Of a stretch of 21,219 nt of DNA, positions 5,728-14,570 are shown one piece after another; positions within the stretch are counted from its first letter, which is position 1, and every line of letters starts with the position of its first letter. The notes under the pieces were generated by a model. The model worked only from the letters and a program-made list of their open reading frames with translations. It had not been told where the DNA came from and did not search any database. A program made the translations under genes and the position numbers. Origin of the DNA: Bacteroidetes bacterium UBA6161 (GTDB taxonomy: Bacteria > Bacteroidota > Bacteroidia > NS11-12g > UBA955); contig DIUJ01000085.1 of assembly GCA_002422315.1 (NCBI GenBank), positions 1 to 21,219 of the forward strand, given 5' to 3'.

Positions 5728-6720
5728 ATGTCAATTTTTGATTTCTTCAAAAAAAAAGAAAAACAACCACAGGAAACTTCTCAAGAAGTGAACGAAGGCC
5801 TTAAAAAAACAAGAGATTCTTTTCTTGATAAACTAGGGAAGGCCCTAATAGGGAAATCTGAAGTAAACGATGATTTCTTAGATGACTTGGAAGAAGTTCT
5901 GATAACCTCTGATGTAGGGGTTAAAACAACTCTTGAAATAATTGATAGATTAAAAAAAAGAGTGTCTAAAGATAAATACTTGAACTCTTCTGAATTAAAA
6001 GATATTTTAAAAGATGAAATGGCCAAGCTTATGATGGAAAACATAGGCAAGTCTAAGTGTGAAGAAGAAATAAATAAGATCGTTCAAGAAGGAAGCCCAC
6101 TTGTTATAATGGTAGTAGGAGTTAATGGCGTAGGGAAAACCACTACAATAGGAAAACTTGCTAACCAGTTTAAACAAAATGGAATGAAGGTTCTGCTTGT
6201 GGCCGGCGATACTTTTAGAGCTGGAGCAGTAGACCAGTTAGAAATTTGGAGCAATAGGGCAGGAGTTGATTTTTTTTCCAAAGGCATGAATACAGACCCT
6301 TCGGCAGTGATTTTTGAAGCATTGCAAAAAGCACAAACCGAAAAATACCAAATTGTATTGGTAGATACCGCTGGTAGGTTACACAATAAAATTAACCTTA
6401 TGAATGAATTAGGGAAAGTAAAAAGAGTAATGTCGAAAATTATTCCAACTGCCCCCCATGAAGTACTTTTAGTTTTGGATGCTTCCACAGGGCAAAATGC
6501 GTTTGAACAAGCTACTAAATTTACAGAAGCTACAGAAGTATCGGCGCTTGCTCTTACAAAACTAGATGGAACAGCAAAAGGAGGAGTTGTAATAGGAGTT
6601 TCTTCTACTTTCAATATCCCTGTTAAATATATAGGTGTAGGCGAAAAAATGACCGACCTTAAAAATTTTGAACCACAAGAATTTATAAATTCCCTTTTTT
6701 ATGAGAGTACGATCCGCTAA
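5728..6720 (+). CDS. ftsY: Signal recognition particle receptor FtsY
   Basis: A 330-residue SRP GTPase that docks SRP-ribosome complexes at the inner membrane. It has a short charged N-terminus (MSIFDFFKKKEK), the helical N domain (about 20-115) and the G domain: P-loop GVNGVGKTTT (131-140), DTFRAGAVDQ (161-170), DTAGR (213-217), TKLDGTAKGG (277-286) and the closing GVGEKMTDLKNFEP (303-316). It lacks the long acidic A domain of enterobacterial FtsY, as usual outside Proteobacteria. It is first in an operon with rimO, whose start overlaps its end by 20 nt, and bshC. Confidence 0.96.
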   Translation: MSIFDFFKKKEKQPQETSQEVNEGLKKTRDSFLDKLGKALIGKSEVNDDFLDDLEEVLITSDVGVKTTLEIIDRLKKRVSKDKYLNSSELKDILKDEMAKLMMENIGKSKCEEEINKIVQEGSPLVIMVVGVNGVGKTTTIGKLANQFKQNGMKVLLVAGDTFRAGAVDQLEIWSNRAGVDFFSKGMNTDPSAVIFEALQKAQTEKYQIVLVDTAGRLHNKINLMNELGKVKRVMSKIIPTAPHEVLLVLDASTGQNAFEQATKFTEATEVSALALTKLDGTAKGGVVIGVSSTFNIPVKYIGVGEKMTDLKNFEPQEFINSLFYESTIR

Positions 6721-8020
6721 ACAAAACAAAATAAACGTAATAACACTTGGGTGTAGCAAGAATCTTGTAGACTCAGAAGTGATGATTAGCCAACTGAAAG
6801 CAAATGATTTTGAGGTAACACACGAAGAAGACAATTCTAAAAGTAAAATTGTTATAGTTAATACTTGTGGCTTTATAGATAGAGCGAAAGAAGAATCTGT
6901 ACAAACTATTTTAGATTATTCTCAGAAAAAAGCAGAGGGTTCTATTGATAAATTAATAGTAACAGGATGCCTTTCTGAAAGATATAAAGATGATTTGGTA
7001 AAGGAAATTCCAGAAGTAGATGCTTGGTTTGGAACAATGGAACTGCCAGGTTTGTTACAAACCCTAGGTGCAGACTACAAACACGAATTGTTAGGGGAGA
7101 GACTAACTACGACTCCCTTTCATTATGCTTATCTTAAAATTTCTGAAGGTTGCGATAGGCCTTGTTCTTTTTGTGCCATTCCGCTTATGAGGGGAAAACA
7201 CGTTTCCAAACCCATTGAACAAATTGTTTTGGAAGCCAAAAATCTGGTTAAAAATGGCCTTAAAGAACTAATCTTAATAGCCCAAGATTCTACCTATTAT
7301 GGTATAGATATTTACGGCGAGAGAAAACTGGCAGATTTGCTTGAAAATTTAGCCCAGGTTCCCGGCTTAGATTGGATAAGGGTTCATTATGCATATCCTT
7401 CCCAATTCCCAATGGATGCCCTAGAGGTAATGAATAAGTATGACAATATTTGTAAATACTTAGATATTCCTATTCAACATATTACCGACCCCGTATTAAA
7501 ATCTATGAGAAGAGGTATAAGTAAAAGAAGAACGATAGAACTGCTAAATGAAATCAGAAGGATAGTTCCTAATATAACCTTGCGTACTACTATTTTGGTA
7601 GGCCACCCAGGTGAAACAGAAAAGGATTTTGAAGAATTAGTAGAATTTATAAAAGAATTTAAATTCGATAGATTGGGAGTATTTACATATTCACACGAAG
7701 AAAATACCCATGCTTACACTTTGCCAGACGAACTATCTGCAGAAGAGAAACAAAGAAGAGCAGATGTGTTAATGGAAATTCAAACTCAAATTTCTCTCCA
7801 AAAAAACGAAGCCAAAATTGGAAAAGTTTTTAAAACAATTATAGACAGGAAAGAAGGGGATTGGTTTATAGGAAGAACAGAAGGAGATTCCCCAGAAGTA
7901 GACAATGAAGTTCTGTTTGATGCAAAACAATATTTTTTAAGACAAGGTGATTTTGTAAATGCAAAGATTGAATCTGCCACAGAGTTTGATTTAGTAGCAA
8001 GCCCGATTTTACCAAACTAA
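6701..8020 (+). CDS. rimO: Ribosomal protein S12 methylthiotransferase RimO
   Basis: A 439-residue radical-SAM enzyme that adds a methylthio group to an Asp of ribosomal protein uS12. The N-terminal MTTase domain has the three cluster cysteines C18 (TLGCSKN), C56 (NTCGF) and C90 (TGCLSERY). The radical-SAM core has C151-x3-C155-x2-C158 (SEGCDRPCSFCAIPLMRGKH). A TRAM-like RNA/protein-binding domain forms the end (about 370-439). The LGCSKN and GCDRPCSFCAIP wording and the length favour RimO over MiaB. The ATG lies inside the ftsY 3' end, which suggests translational coupling; bshC follows after 6 nt. Confidence 0.95.
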   Translation: MRVRSAKQNKINVITLGCSKNLVDSEVMISQLKANDFEVTHEEDNSKSKIVIVNTCGFIDRAKEESVQTILDYSQKKAEGSIDKLIVTGCLSERYKDDLVKEIPEVDAWFGTMELPGLLQTLGADYKHELLGERLTTTPFHYAYLKISEGCDRPCSFCAIPLMRGKHVSKPIEQIVLEAKNLVKNGLKELILIAQDSTYYGIDIYGERKLADLLENLAQVPGLDWIRVHYAYPSQFPMDALEVMNKYDNICKYLDIPIQHITDPVLKSMRRGISKRRTIELLNEIRRIVPNITLRTTILVGHPGETEKDFEELVEFIKEFKFDRLGVFTYSHEENTHAYTLPDELSAEEKQRRADVLMEIQTQISLQKNEAKIGKVFKTIIDRKEGDWFIGRTEGDSPEVDNEVLFDAKQYFLRQGDFVNAKIESATEFDLVASPILPN

Positions 8021-8026
8021 GTTACA

Positions 8027-9619
8027 ATGAATTTGGATTTCAGCCTACAAGATGTTGATTTTATACCAGAAATGGTAAAAGACTACATGCTTAACAGAAC
8101 CAAGATTTCTATGTTTTTCCCCCATCAAGATTCTGAAATCTTAAATGCAATTAAACTTAGGAATTTTGATTCGGCAGATAGAGAACTTTTAGTTGATACT
8201 CTTGTAGAGCAATATCGGAATATTGGATTGGAAGAGAACTCTTTAGTTTACTCAAATATTCTATCTCTCAAAAAAGAATCTACTTTTACCATAACTACAG
8301 GACAGCAAATTCATGCTTATTTGGGCCCTTTATATGTAGCGCATAAGATTCAAACAACAATAGCGTTAGCCGCAAAATACAAAGAAGAATTTCCCGAATT
8401 TAATTTTGTGCCTGTGTTTTGGATGGCAACAGAAGACCATGATTTTGAAGAAATAAAAGACATTAGAATTTGGTCGAAAACGTATGAATGGGAAACTGAA
8501 TCAGGAGGGCCCGTAGGGAGATTAAATCCTAGTGGTCTTGTGCAAATTGGAGAGAAGATTTTAGAAGAAAATAGATTTACCAGCGAACAGCTAGAACTCA
8601 TACAAACTTGCATAGACGCTTATGCTTCTGCAGATACACTAGCCAATGCGACAAGGGCAATTGTTCATTCTTTGTATAAACATACAGGTCTTGTCATAAT
8701 AGATCCTGATAATTCTACTTTTAAAAGTCAATTTATAGGGGTTTTAAAAAAGGAAATTGAATCTCGTTTTTCTTTTGAACCTATAAGTAATTGCAACAAA
8801 CAATTAAAAGACTTAGGATACAAGCCCTTGCTAAATCCAAGAAAGACAAATCTTTTTTTACTTTATAATGGATTAAGGCAAAGACTTGATTACATAGAAG
8901 AAAGTAATGTTTTTGAATTGTCTCCTTCAAAAGTAATTCTCTCAATGGAAAACATACAAGGTATAATACAAGAAAATATTGGTGACTTAAGTCCAAATGT
9001 TGTTCTTAGGCCTTTGTACCAAGAGACAATTCTACCAAATTTAGCATATATTGGAGGTGCCGCAGAAGTTAGCTATTGGCTACAACTATCGGATTTGTTC
9101 CAAACAACAGAAATACCCAAGCCATTGCTTTTGTTAAGGAAAACCAAATCCTATTTACCCTCGAAGCAATATGCAAAATGGAAAAAACTTTCCTTGCCAG
9201 ACAATCTTCTTTTAAATTTAAAACAAAAAAATAAAGATGAAGAACTTTTAGAATACTTTCAAACTAAATTAAAAGGGCAAGAAGAAGAAATTAAAGTAAA
9301 GCTTAAAGAACTAGAGGAGGATATAATGTCATTAGTGTTGGAATATACAACGGACCAGTTAAAGCCTACTAAGGCTATAACAAAGGAATGGCATAAACAA
9401 TTCCAAAGTATTTCCTCTCTCGTAAAACAAAGTTCAATTATAAGATTAGAACAAGAGATACAAACGGCAATCAAAATACATGAGTACTTGTTCCCAGGGG
9501 GAGTTTTTAGTGAACGTTTTCAGTTTTCTGTGGAAAAGTACTTGGATAATTCTATACATAAAAAGTTCGAGTATTCTGAATTTGCTGATTTACAGACGGT
9601 ATCTGTTTCGCTTACATAA
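8027..9619 (+). CDS. bshC: Bacillithiol biosynthesis cysteine ligase BshC
   Basis: A 530-residue protein of the BshC family (about 530-540 aa), which adds cysteine to GlcN-malate in the last step of bacillithiol synthesis. Family marks: TTGQQIHAYLGPLYVAHK (90-107), then FVPVFWMATEDHDFEEIKDI (127-146) in the Rossmann-like core, and a Glu/Lys-rich coiled coil near 395-440. It is the third gene of ftsY-rimO-bshC, 6 nt after rimO. The other pathway genes (bshA, bshB) are not in the window. It implies, but does not prove, that the organism uses bacillithiol as its low-molecular-weight thiol. Confidence 0.93.
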   Translation: MNLDFSLQDVDFIPEMVKDYMLNRTKISMFFPHQDSEILNAIKLRNFDSADRELLVDTLVEQYRNIGLEENSLVYSNILSLKKESTFTITTGQQIHAYLGPLYVAHKIQTTIALAAKYKEEFPEFNFVPVFWMATEDHDFEEIKDIRIWSKTYEWETESGGPVGRLNPSGLVQIGEKILEENRFTSEQLELIQTCIDAYASADTLANATRAIVHSLYKHTGLVIIDPDNSTFKSQFIGVLKKEIESRFSFEPISNCNKQLKDLGYKPLLNPRKTNLFLLYNGLRQRLDYIEESNVFELSPSKVILSMENIQGIIQENIGDLSPNVVLRPLYQETILPNLAYIGGAAEVSYWLQLSDLFQTTEIPKPLLLLRKTKSYLPSKQYAKWKKLSLPDNLLLNLKQKNKDEELLEYFQTKLKGQEEEIKVKLKELEEDIMSLVLEYTTDQLKPTKAITKEWHKQFQSISSLVKQSSIIRLEQEIQTAIKIHEYLFPGGVFSERFQFSVEKYLDNSIHKKFEYSEFADLQTVSVSLT

Positions 9620-9648
9620 ATATTTTTTTGATAATCTTTAAATTAATA

Positions 9649-9678
9649 TTGTTTATTCCAATGTTATTTGTATTTTTG
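9649..9678 (+). promoter_or_regulatory. Promoter of the OmpA-like gene
   Basis: TTG at 9649-9651, a 19-bp spacer, and TATTTTTG at 9671-9678. The leader to the ATG at 9708 is about 25-30 nt, with no Shine-Dalgarno. A complete match to the Bacteroidota consensus, consistent with strong expression of an outer membrane protein. Confidence 0.75.
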
Positions 9679-9707
9679 TCGCCAATTAACAGACAACTGA
9701 TTAAAAA

Positions 9708-11264
9708 ATGAAGACACTAAAAAATGTAGCTTTGTCCCTTCTGGCTTTCGGTATATCAACCGCAGCTTTTGCTCAAGGAAGTGGAACTAGTAAGAGTAGT
9801 ACGTGGAAAACACACCCGTATGCTAAAGTTAAGAATCCTGAAGGAAATGGAAGCGTAGGTCGTCAAGCTGACTCTGGACAGCATATGCAAGCAAGTGGAT
9901 TTTTAGATAGAAGAGCAAAAAAATGGACAGTAGGTTTGAGAGGCGGTGCAACTGCTTTTCATGGAGATGCAGATGCGATTACCCCAAGTTGGAATGCAGG
10001 ATTGTTTTTGAAATACTCTATTTCTCAAACTTTCGCACTTAGAGGTGAATATAACATGGGTAACCTTAAAGGCTCTAGAAGCGACCAAGGTCCATCTTTA
10101 TTTAAAGACAACTTTGAGTTTAGCAGCAATTATAACGATTGGAATATACAAGCTCAGTTTACTCTAGGAAATATTTCTTTCATTAGACCTCTAAGAAGAA
10201 CTCAAATGTACCTTTTTGCAGGTATAGGTCAAGGTATCTTCAAATCTGAAGCTAACTTTACAGACAATAGATTAACCCTAGGTGACTATTATCTTAATAG
10301 CTACTTCGGTCAAGGTACTCCAAACCCAAATTTAGGACAAGCAGTTACTGAAACTTATGAAGGTACACACATGATACTTCCTTTTGGTTTTGGTTTGAAA
10401 CATTATTTGAACAAAAGTTTTGACTTAGGTTTAGAATATAGAATGACTTATGTAAGATCAGATGATGTAGACGTATACAATACTCAGATTTGGCAAAACC
10501 GTTGGTTAGATATGTATTCTAATGTGAATTTGACAATTGGTTACAAATTTGGTAACAAAAATCCTCAGCATTACGATTGGATGAACCCAGTAGAGTCAGT
10601 ATATGATAAAATGGCTGCCTTAGATGAAAAAGTAGATAAATTAGCTACCGATACTGATAAAGATGGCGTTTCTGATTTCTTTGATAAAGAAACTGATACT
10701 CCAGAAGATTGTAATGTTTATGGAAGCGGTAAATCTGTAGATACAGACGGTGACGGTATTCCAGACTGTAAAGATGAAGAGCCTTTCACTCCAAGAGGTG
10801 TTGCAGTAGATGAGAATGGTAAAGCTTTAGACGAAGATGGTGACGGTGTTCCAGATTCTTTAGACAAAGAGCCAAATACTCCTGCTGGTGCTATGGTTGA
10901 CAGAAATGGTGTTCAAATGAAGTCTTGTTGCGATAACAACAAATTGCCAAGCACTTACTTTAGCAATTCTACTGATGCAACTATCAGACCTAACCAATTC
11001 AATGAACTACACAACATAGGTGAAAGAATGAAGTTGAATCCTGATAAGAAATTAGTAATCTCTGCACCTGCTGGTTCAGGTAAAGGAAAAGGTTCTAAAT
11101 ACAACTCTTCTGTAAATGCTAGAAGAATTGATGCGATTATCAAACACCTTTCAGAAAAACATGGTATTTCTAGAGATAGATTAGTTCCTGACTATGATGG
11201 ATCTCAGAACACTAATACTGACCCAGACCACAAAGACAAAAGAATTGACTTTAAAATGAAGTAA
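9708..11264 (+). CDS. OmpA-like outer membrane protein with TSP3 repeats
   Basis: A 518-residue outer membrane protein. Signal peptide: residues 1-22, ending AFA before Q. Residues about 70-285 look like an outer-membrane beta-barrel (alternating patterns with Gly and aromatics: FAGIGQGIF, LPFGFGLKHY, LGLEYRMTYV). Three calcium-binding type TSP3 motifs follow at an exact 30-residue spacing: DTDKDGVSDFFD (315), DTDGDGIPDCKD (345), DEDGDGVPDSLD (375). The C-terminal OmpA/MotB-like domain (about 411-518) normally binds peptidoglycan. Here the usual 'TD..G' segment reads ISAPAGSGKGKG, and the 'LS..RA..V' helix is VNARRIDAII, so key binding residues look altered. It has its own promoter and terminator and is likely abundant. 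No specific gene name is justified. Confidence 0.9.
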   Translation: MKTLKNVALSLLAFGISTAAFAQGSGTSKSSTWKTHPYAKVKNPEGNGSVGRQADSGQHMQASGFLDRRAKKWTVGLRGGATAFHGDADAITPSWNAGLFLKYSISQTFALRGEYNMGNLKGSRSDQGPSLFKDNFEFSSNYNDWNIQAQFTLGNISFIRPLRRTQMYLFAGIGQGIFKSEANFTDNRLTLGDYYLNSYFGQGTPNPNLGQAVTETYEGTHMILPFGFGLKHYLNKSFDLGLEYRMTYVRSDDVDVYNTQIWQNRWLDMYSNVNLTIGYKFGNKNPQHYDWMNPVESVYDKMAALDEKVDKLATDTDKDGVSDFFDKETDTPEDCNVYGSGKSVDTDGDGIPDCKDEEPFTPRGVAVDENGKALDEDGDGVPDSLDKEPNTPAGAMVDRNGVQMKSCCDNNKLPSTYFSNSTDATIRPNQFNELHNIGERMKLNPDKKLVISAPAGSGKGKGSKYNSSVNARRIDAIIKHLSEKHGISRDRLVPDYDGSQNTNTDPDHKDKRIDFKMK

Positions 11265-11283
11265 TATAAATCTTCAATATTTG

Positions 11284-11313
11284 AAAAGGCCGAATTTGAT
11301 TCGGCCTTTTTTT
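11284..11313 (+). terminator. Strong Rho-independent terminator
   Basis: AAAAGGCCGAAT / ATTCGGCCTTTT, a perfect 12-bp stem with loop TTG and a continuing T-run, 19 nt after the stop of the OmpA-like gene. Confidence 0.95.
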
Positions 11314-11314
11314 A

Positions 11315-11633
11315 TGTCTCAGTTTTTTAAATATTTAATCTTGTAAGTTCTGATACATTAAATTATTTGCAATGATTCTTGTATATTAATAACCCCAAAT
11401 ACTCAATAGTATATTTAGCTTTTTGGTCGATGGCCATGATGATGAAGGTTTATAATCAATATGTCAAACTCTTGCAAATTGATCAAGGCTGACTAAAATA
11501 CAATAAAAAAAAAACGGTTTACTTCCTATAAGTCTTATAAGGCTATAGGAGTCATAAGATGCGACAAAAAATTACATTTGGGATAATTTTCTCGTCATTT
11601 CAGCATTAGAAAATCCTATTGGTGAATTTGGGA
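11315..11633. other. Intergenic region between convergent genes
   Basis: About 320 bases between the OmpA-like terminator and the end of comB. AT-rich, no open frame of note on either strand, and no repeat shared with the left end of the window. The only structure seen is the hairpin at 11521-11552, reported separately. Confidence 0.6.
11505..11552 (-). terminator. Possible comB terminator
   Basis: Read on the minus strand: a hairpin with arms ACTCCTATA and TATAGGAAGT (one bulged base, 13-nt loop), 6 nt further a run of ten T. It lies about 80 nt past the comB stop. The gap between stem and T-run and the long loop make it a weak example. Confidence 0.35.
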
Positions 11634-12347
11634 TTAACCGATGTAAGCTATTCCGGAAGAAAATGAAATAACTTTAGGTATTTTGGAGGAAGTATTTATC
11701 TGCATACAAATTTCTAAATCATTTAGATTCCCTTTTTCTTTTAGTCTCATGTAATGTTCTGCATTCCTTAGCAATTCAGTCGTTTCTCCCGTAGCTAATC
11801 GCATTGCTAAAAAACAGGAATCACTTTTTATGTCGAAATTTTCTTTCATTTCATTTAAACATTTTCCTGCCATGAAAGTATCTTCAACATTTGCTTTGTT
11901 TTTCCAGCCTGCACACAAAAACACTACATTTTCAGGGGTTTTATTTAGTTTTTCTGCAATACTTCCTACATTATTCAAACTTCCTATCCATATTTCTTTT
12001 GCAAAGTTATTATAAGCTAGTTCAATACACTTCGTACCATTTGTGCTTGTAAGTACAATTTCATCAATAGAATTCTTATAATTGATAATTTCCGAAGGGG
12101 AATTACCTATATCAAAACCTTCTAATTTATTTCCATCTCTTTCTCCAGCTATTAAGTTATGTTCTTTTTTTAATTTAATAGCATCCTCAATTTTTAGCGT
12201 AGTAATTATAGATTTAAATTGACTTTCTAATGCCACACAGATACTAGTCGTTGCTCTAAATACATCGATAACAACAACTATTTTATCTTTAATATCATAG
12301 CTATTAATTAACAATGGGCTTAAAATTACTTCTGCTGTTTTTTTCAT
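11634..12347 (-). CDS. comB: 2-phosphosulfolactate phosphatase, ComB family
   Basis: A 237-residue protein of the ComB family, Mg-dependent phosphatases that turn 2-phosphosulfolactate into sulfolactate. The characteristic stretches are present: VVVIDVFRATTS (24-35), AGERDGNKLEGFDIGNSP (67-84) and LTSTNGTKCIE (99-109). In methanogens the reaction belongs to coenzyme M synthesis; in Bacteroidota the role is less clear (sulfolactate or other sulfonates). No other sulfonate gene is near. It is divergent from the thiolase gene with an 80-bp shared promoter region, and its ATG lies 4 nt after a TAGTTTTG box. Confidence 0.88.
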   Translation of the reverse strand: MKKTAEVILSPLLINSYDIKDKIVVVIDVFRATTSICVALESQFKSIITTLKIEDAIKLKKEHNLIAGERDGNKLEGFDIGNSPSEIINYKNSIDEIVLTSTNGTKCIELAYNNFAKEIWIGSLNNVGSIAEKLNKTPENVVFLCAGWKNKANVEDTFMAGKCLNEMKENFDIKSDSCFLAMRLATGETTELLRNAEHYMRLKEKGNLNDLEICMQINTSSKIPKVISFSSGIAYIG

Positions 12348-12351
12348 GTTG

Positions 12352-12359
12352 CAAAACTA
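12352..12359 (-). promoter_or_regulatory. comB -7 box, leaderless arrangement
   Basis: On the minus strand TAGTTTTG, then CAAC, then the comB ATG. Same geometry and same CAAC as ftsY. No -33 TTG is visible. Confidence 0.6.
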
Positions 12360-12402
12360 CATTATAGTTCGAGTTTTATTATCCTCATTCGGCTATTTAT
12401 CT

Positions 12403-12410
12403 TATTTTTG
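12403..12410 (+). promoter_or_regulatory. Thiolase -7 box
   Basis: TATTTTTG, 17 nt before the ATG at 12428. The -33 position holds only a T-rich stretch, so the match is partial. Confidence 0.55.
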
Positions 12411-12427
12411 CCTAAATTTTAAAAATA

Positions 12428-13606
12428 ATGAAAACTGTATACATAGTATCTGCTGTAAGAACACCAATGGGAAGTTTTGGTGGTTCTCTATCTTCCTTAA
12501 CCGCAACACAATTGGGTGCAATTGCAATAAAAGGTGCATTAGATAAAATCAATTTAGATCCCTCTCAAGTAAATGAGGTTTATATGGGTTGTGTTTTACA
12601 AGCCGGTTTAGGACAGGCACCAGCCAGACAAGCTGCAAAATTCGCTGGTTTGCCAAATACAGTTCAATGCACAACAGTGAATAAAGTTTGTGCATCTGGT
12701 ATGAAATCATTGTCTCTTGCTGCCCAGTCGATCATGTTAGGTTTAGAACATGTTGTTGTTGCTGGTGGTATGGAAAGTATGTCTAATGTGCCTCATTATT
12801 TACCCGGTAGTAGAGTTGGAACCAAACTTGGCGATATGAAATTGATAGACGGTTTGGTATTTGATGGTTTAACAGATGTTTACAACCAATACCACATGGG
12901 AAATGCGGCAGAACTTTGCGCAAAAGAATATAATTTTACAAGAGAAGATCAGGATGGATTTGCTATCAATTCATATAAAAGATCTGCTAATGCATGGGAA
13001 AGTGGCAAATTTTCTGATGAAATAGTACCTGTAGAAGTAAAAGACAGAAGAGGAAATATCACTATAGTGGATAAAGATGAAGAATATTCTAGTGTCAATT
13101 TTGATAAAATACCTACTCTAAAACCAGTTTTTCAAAAAGAAGGAACTGTAACAGCAGCAAATGCTTCTACCTTAAATGATGGTGCTTCTGCTCTTATTTT
13201 AATGAGTGAAGAAAAGGTGAAAGAACTAGGAATTACTCCTTTAGCAAAGATTATAGGTTTTGCAGATGCAGAACAAGCACCAGAATGGTTTACAACGGCA
13301 CCCGCTTTGGCTCTGCCAAAAGCAGCAAATCAAGCAGGAATAAACATGTCAGATATTGAATATGTTGAATTAAACGAAGCATTTTCAGTAGTTGGATTAG
13401 CAAATATTAAGTTATTGAGTTTGGATTCTGAAAAAGTAAATGTAAACGGAGGAGCGGTATCTTTGGGGCATCCCTTGGGTTCTTCTGGCTCTAGAATTAT
13501 CGTTACCTTGCTTAATGTTCTTAAGCAAAACAATGCCAAGTACGGTGCAGCCGGTATTTGCAATGGAGGGGGTGGAGCTTCAGCTATGATTATCGAAAAT
13601 ATTTGA
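12428..13606 (+). CDS. Acetyl-CoA C-acyltransferase (thiolase)
   Basis: A 392-residue thiolase, the usual length. It opens with VYIVSAVRTPMGSFGGSLSS. The catalytic residues are visible: nucleophile Cys88 in NKVCASGMKS, His348 in GGAVSLGHPLGSSGSR and Cys378 in GICNGGGGAS, plus LNEAF before them. This pattern fits the biosynthetic acetoacetyl-CoA thiolase type (2 acetyl-CoA to acetoacetyl-CoA and back), though substrate length cannot be fixed from motifs. With the CoA-transferase genes 1 kb downstream it could run acetoacetate use or formation. It has its own promoter and a strong terminator, so it is not co-transcribed by default with what follows. Confidence 0.93.
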   Translation: MKTVYIVSAVRTPMGSFGGSLSSLTATQLGAIAIKGALDKINLDPSQVNEVYMGCVLQAGLGQAPARQAAKFAGLPNTVQCTTVNKVCASGMKSLSLAAQSIMLGLEHVVVAGGMESMSNVPHYLPGSRVGTKLGDMKLIDGLVFDGLTDVYNQYHMGNAAELCAKEYNFTREDQDGFAINSYKRSANAWESGKFSDEIVPVEVKDRRGNITIVDKDEEYSSVNFDKIPTLKPVFQKEGTVTAANASTLNDGASALILMSEEKVKELGITPLAKIIGFADAEQAPEWFTTAPALALPKAANQAGINMSDIEYVELNEAFSVVGLANIKLLSLDSEKVNVNGGAVSLGHPLGSSGSRIIVTLLNVLKQNNAKYGAAGICNGGGGASAMIIENI

Positions 13607-13611
13607 TTTAT

Positions 13612-13635
13612 AAAGGGCAGTTTTACTGCCCTTTT
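13612..13635 (+). terminator. Rho-independent terminator after the thiolase gene
   Basis: AAAGGGCAGT / ACTGCCCTTT, a perfect 10-bp stem with a 3-nt loop and a short T-run, 5 nt after the stop codon. Confidence 0.9.
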
Positions 13636-13664
13636 GTATAATTTATAGTTTTTTCTATCGTTTT

Positions 13665-14510
13665 ATGAGTATGAAAAGTTTTCTCTTAGTCTTGTTTTTA
13701 GCTCTCAATTTATATGCAATTCCAACAAAGGCCTCAAATCTTTATCTGGACTCTCTTATTTTAAAAATGAAAGTACATTCAGATACATTGAGAAATTCTA
13801 TGGATTATACAAAAAGAAAAAATGCGAATGATTCCTTTATTTCCTATCTAAAACTATTTGTAGAAAAAGAGGAGTCCTTTTTATATCCTGTTGATTCTTT
13901 AAAAACAGTAATGTTTTTAAACTCACCAGATAAAAAATTACAAATCATAACTTGGCTGTTTTCCGATAATTCAGGATTTTACAAAAGCTATGGCCTTATT
14001 CGTTATCTTAACAAAAAAGAAATAATAAATTACTGGCTTAAAGAAAATATTGAGACCAATACCAAGCTTGCATTGGATGCTCAATTTGATGAATCAAACT
14101 GGCAAGGTGGGTTATGTTATCAGTTAATTCCAATGAAAGTTAAAAGGAAACAGTGTTATGTGGTTCTAACAATGCATGGTATGGATCCTAAAATAAACCG
14201 TAAAAGCATTGATGTGATAAGTTTTGATAATGAAAATGTGATTTTCGGTTTACCTATTTTTTACATGTCGGATAATGATTATGAGCCTTCTTCGAGATGC
14301 ATCTTTGATTTCGCGGATGAAACTACAATGACTTTACGTTTTGAAACTTCAAAATATATTGTTTTTGATAATTTAGAACCAGCCTCCAAGGTATTGGCAG
14401 GAGAAAATAAATTTCTGGTTCCAGAAGGAACCTACAATTATTTTAAAAAAACAAGGAATTCCCGTTATTATCTTAAAAAAGATTTTGATACGAAACTCTT
14501 GAAAAAATAA
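13665..14510 (+). CDS. Conserved-looking secreted protein, function unknown
   Basis: A 281-residue protein with a signal peptide (MSMKSFLLVLFLALNLYA, likely cut after TKA near residue 24) and no other membrane segment. The mature part alternates charged helical stretches (30-75) with beta-rich text (LQIITWLFSDNSG, CYQLIPMKVKRKQCYVVLTM, VIFGLPIFYM, MTLRFETSKYIVFDNLEP). Its general look resembles uncharacterised Bacteroidota periplasmic proteins, but I cannot name a domain. A second ATG 6 nt downstream (MKSF) is an equally good start. It sits between the thiolase terminator and scoA, on the same strand; a functional link to ketone metabolism is not shown. Confidence 0.8.
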   Translation: MSMKSFLLVLFLALNLYAIPTKASNLYLDSLILKMKVHSDTLRNSMDYTKRKNANDSFISYLKLFVEKEESFLYPVDSLKTVMFLNSPDKKLQIITWLFSDNSGFYKSYGLIRYLNKKEIINYWLKENIETNTKLALDAQFDESNWQGGLCYQLIPMKVKRKQCYVVLTMHGMDPKINRKSIDVISFDNENVIFGLPIFYMSDNDYEPSSRCIFDFADETTMTLRFETSKYIVFDNLEPASKVLAGENKFLVPEGTYNYFKKTRNSRYYLKKDFDTKLLKK

Positions 14511-14570
14511 AAACGAAAAAAGAAAAACAAGGTTACTTTTATGTAATTTCGAATCTTCAAATTTTAAAGG

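Noticed and set aside
6084..6614. Minus-strand frame of 176 codons
   Set aside because: Antisense to the conserved FtsY G domain; Ser/Thr/Pro-rich shadow composition.
12346..12546. Plus-strand frame of 66 codons
   Set aside because: Covers the divergent promoter region and the thiolase start in another frame; Cys/Asn-rich, not gene-like.
14520..14570. Promoter of scoA
   Set aside because: Only partial matches to TAnnTTTG (TACTTTTA, TAATTTCG) and no TTG at the right distance.
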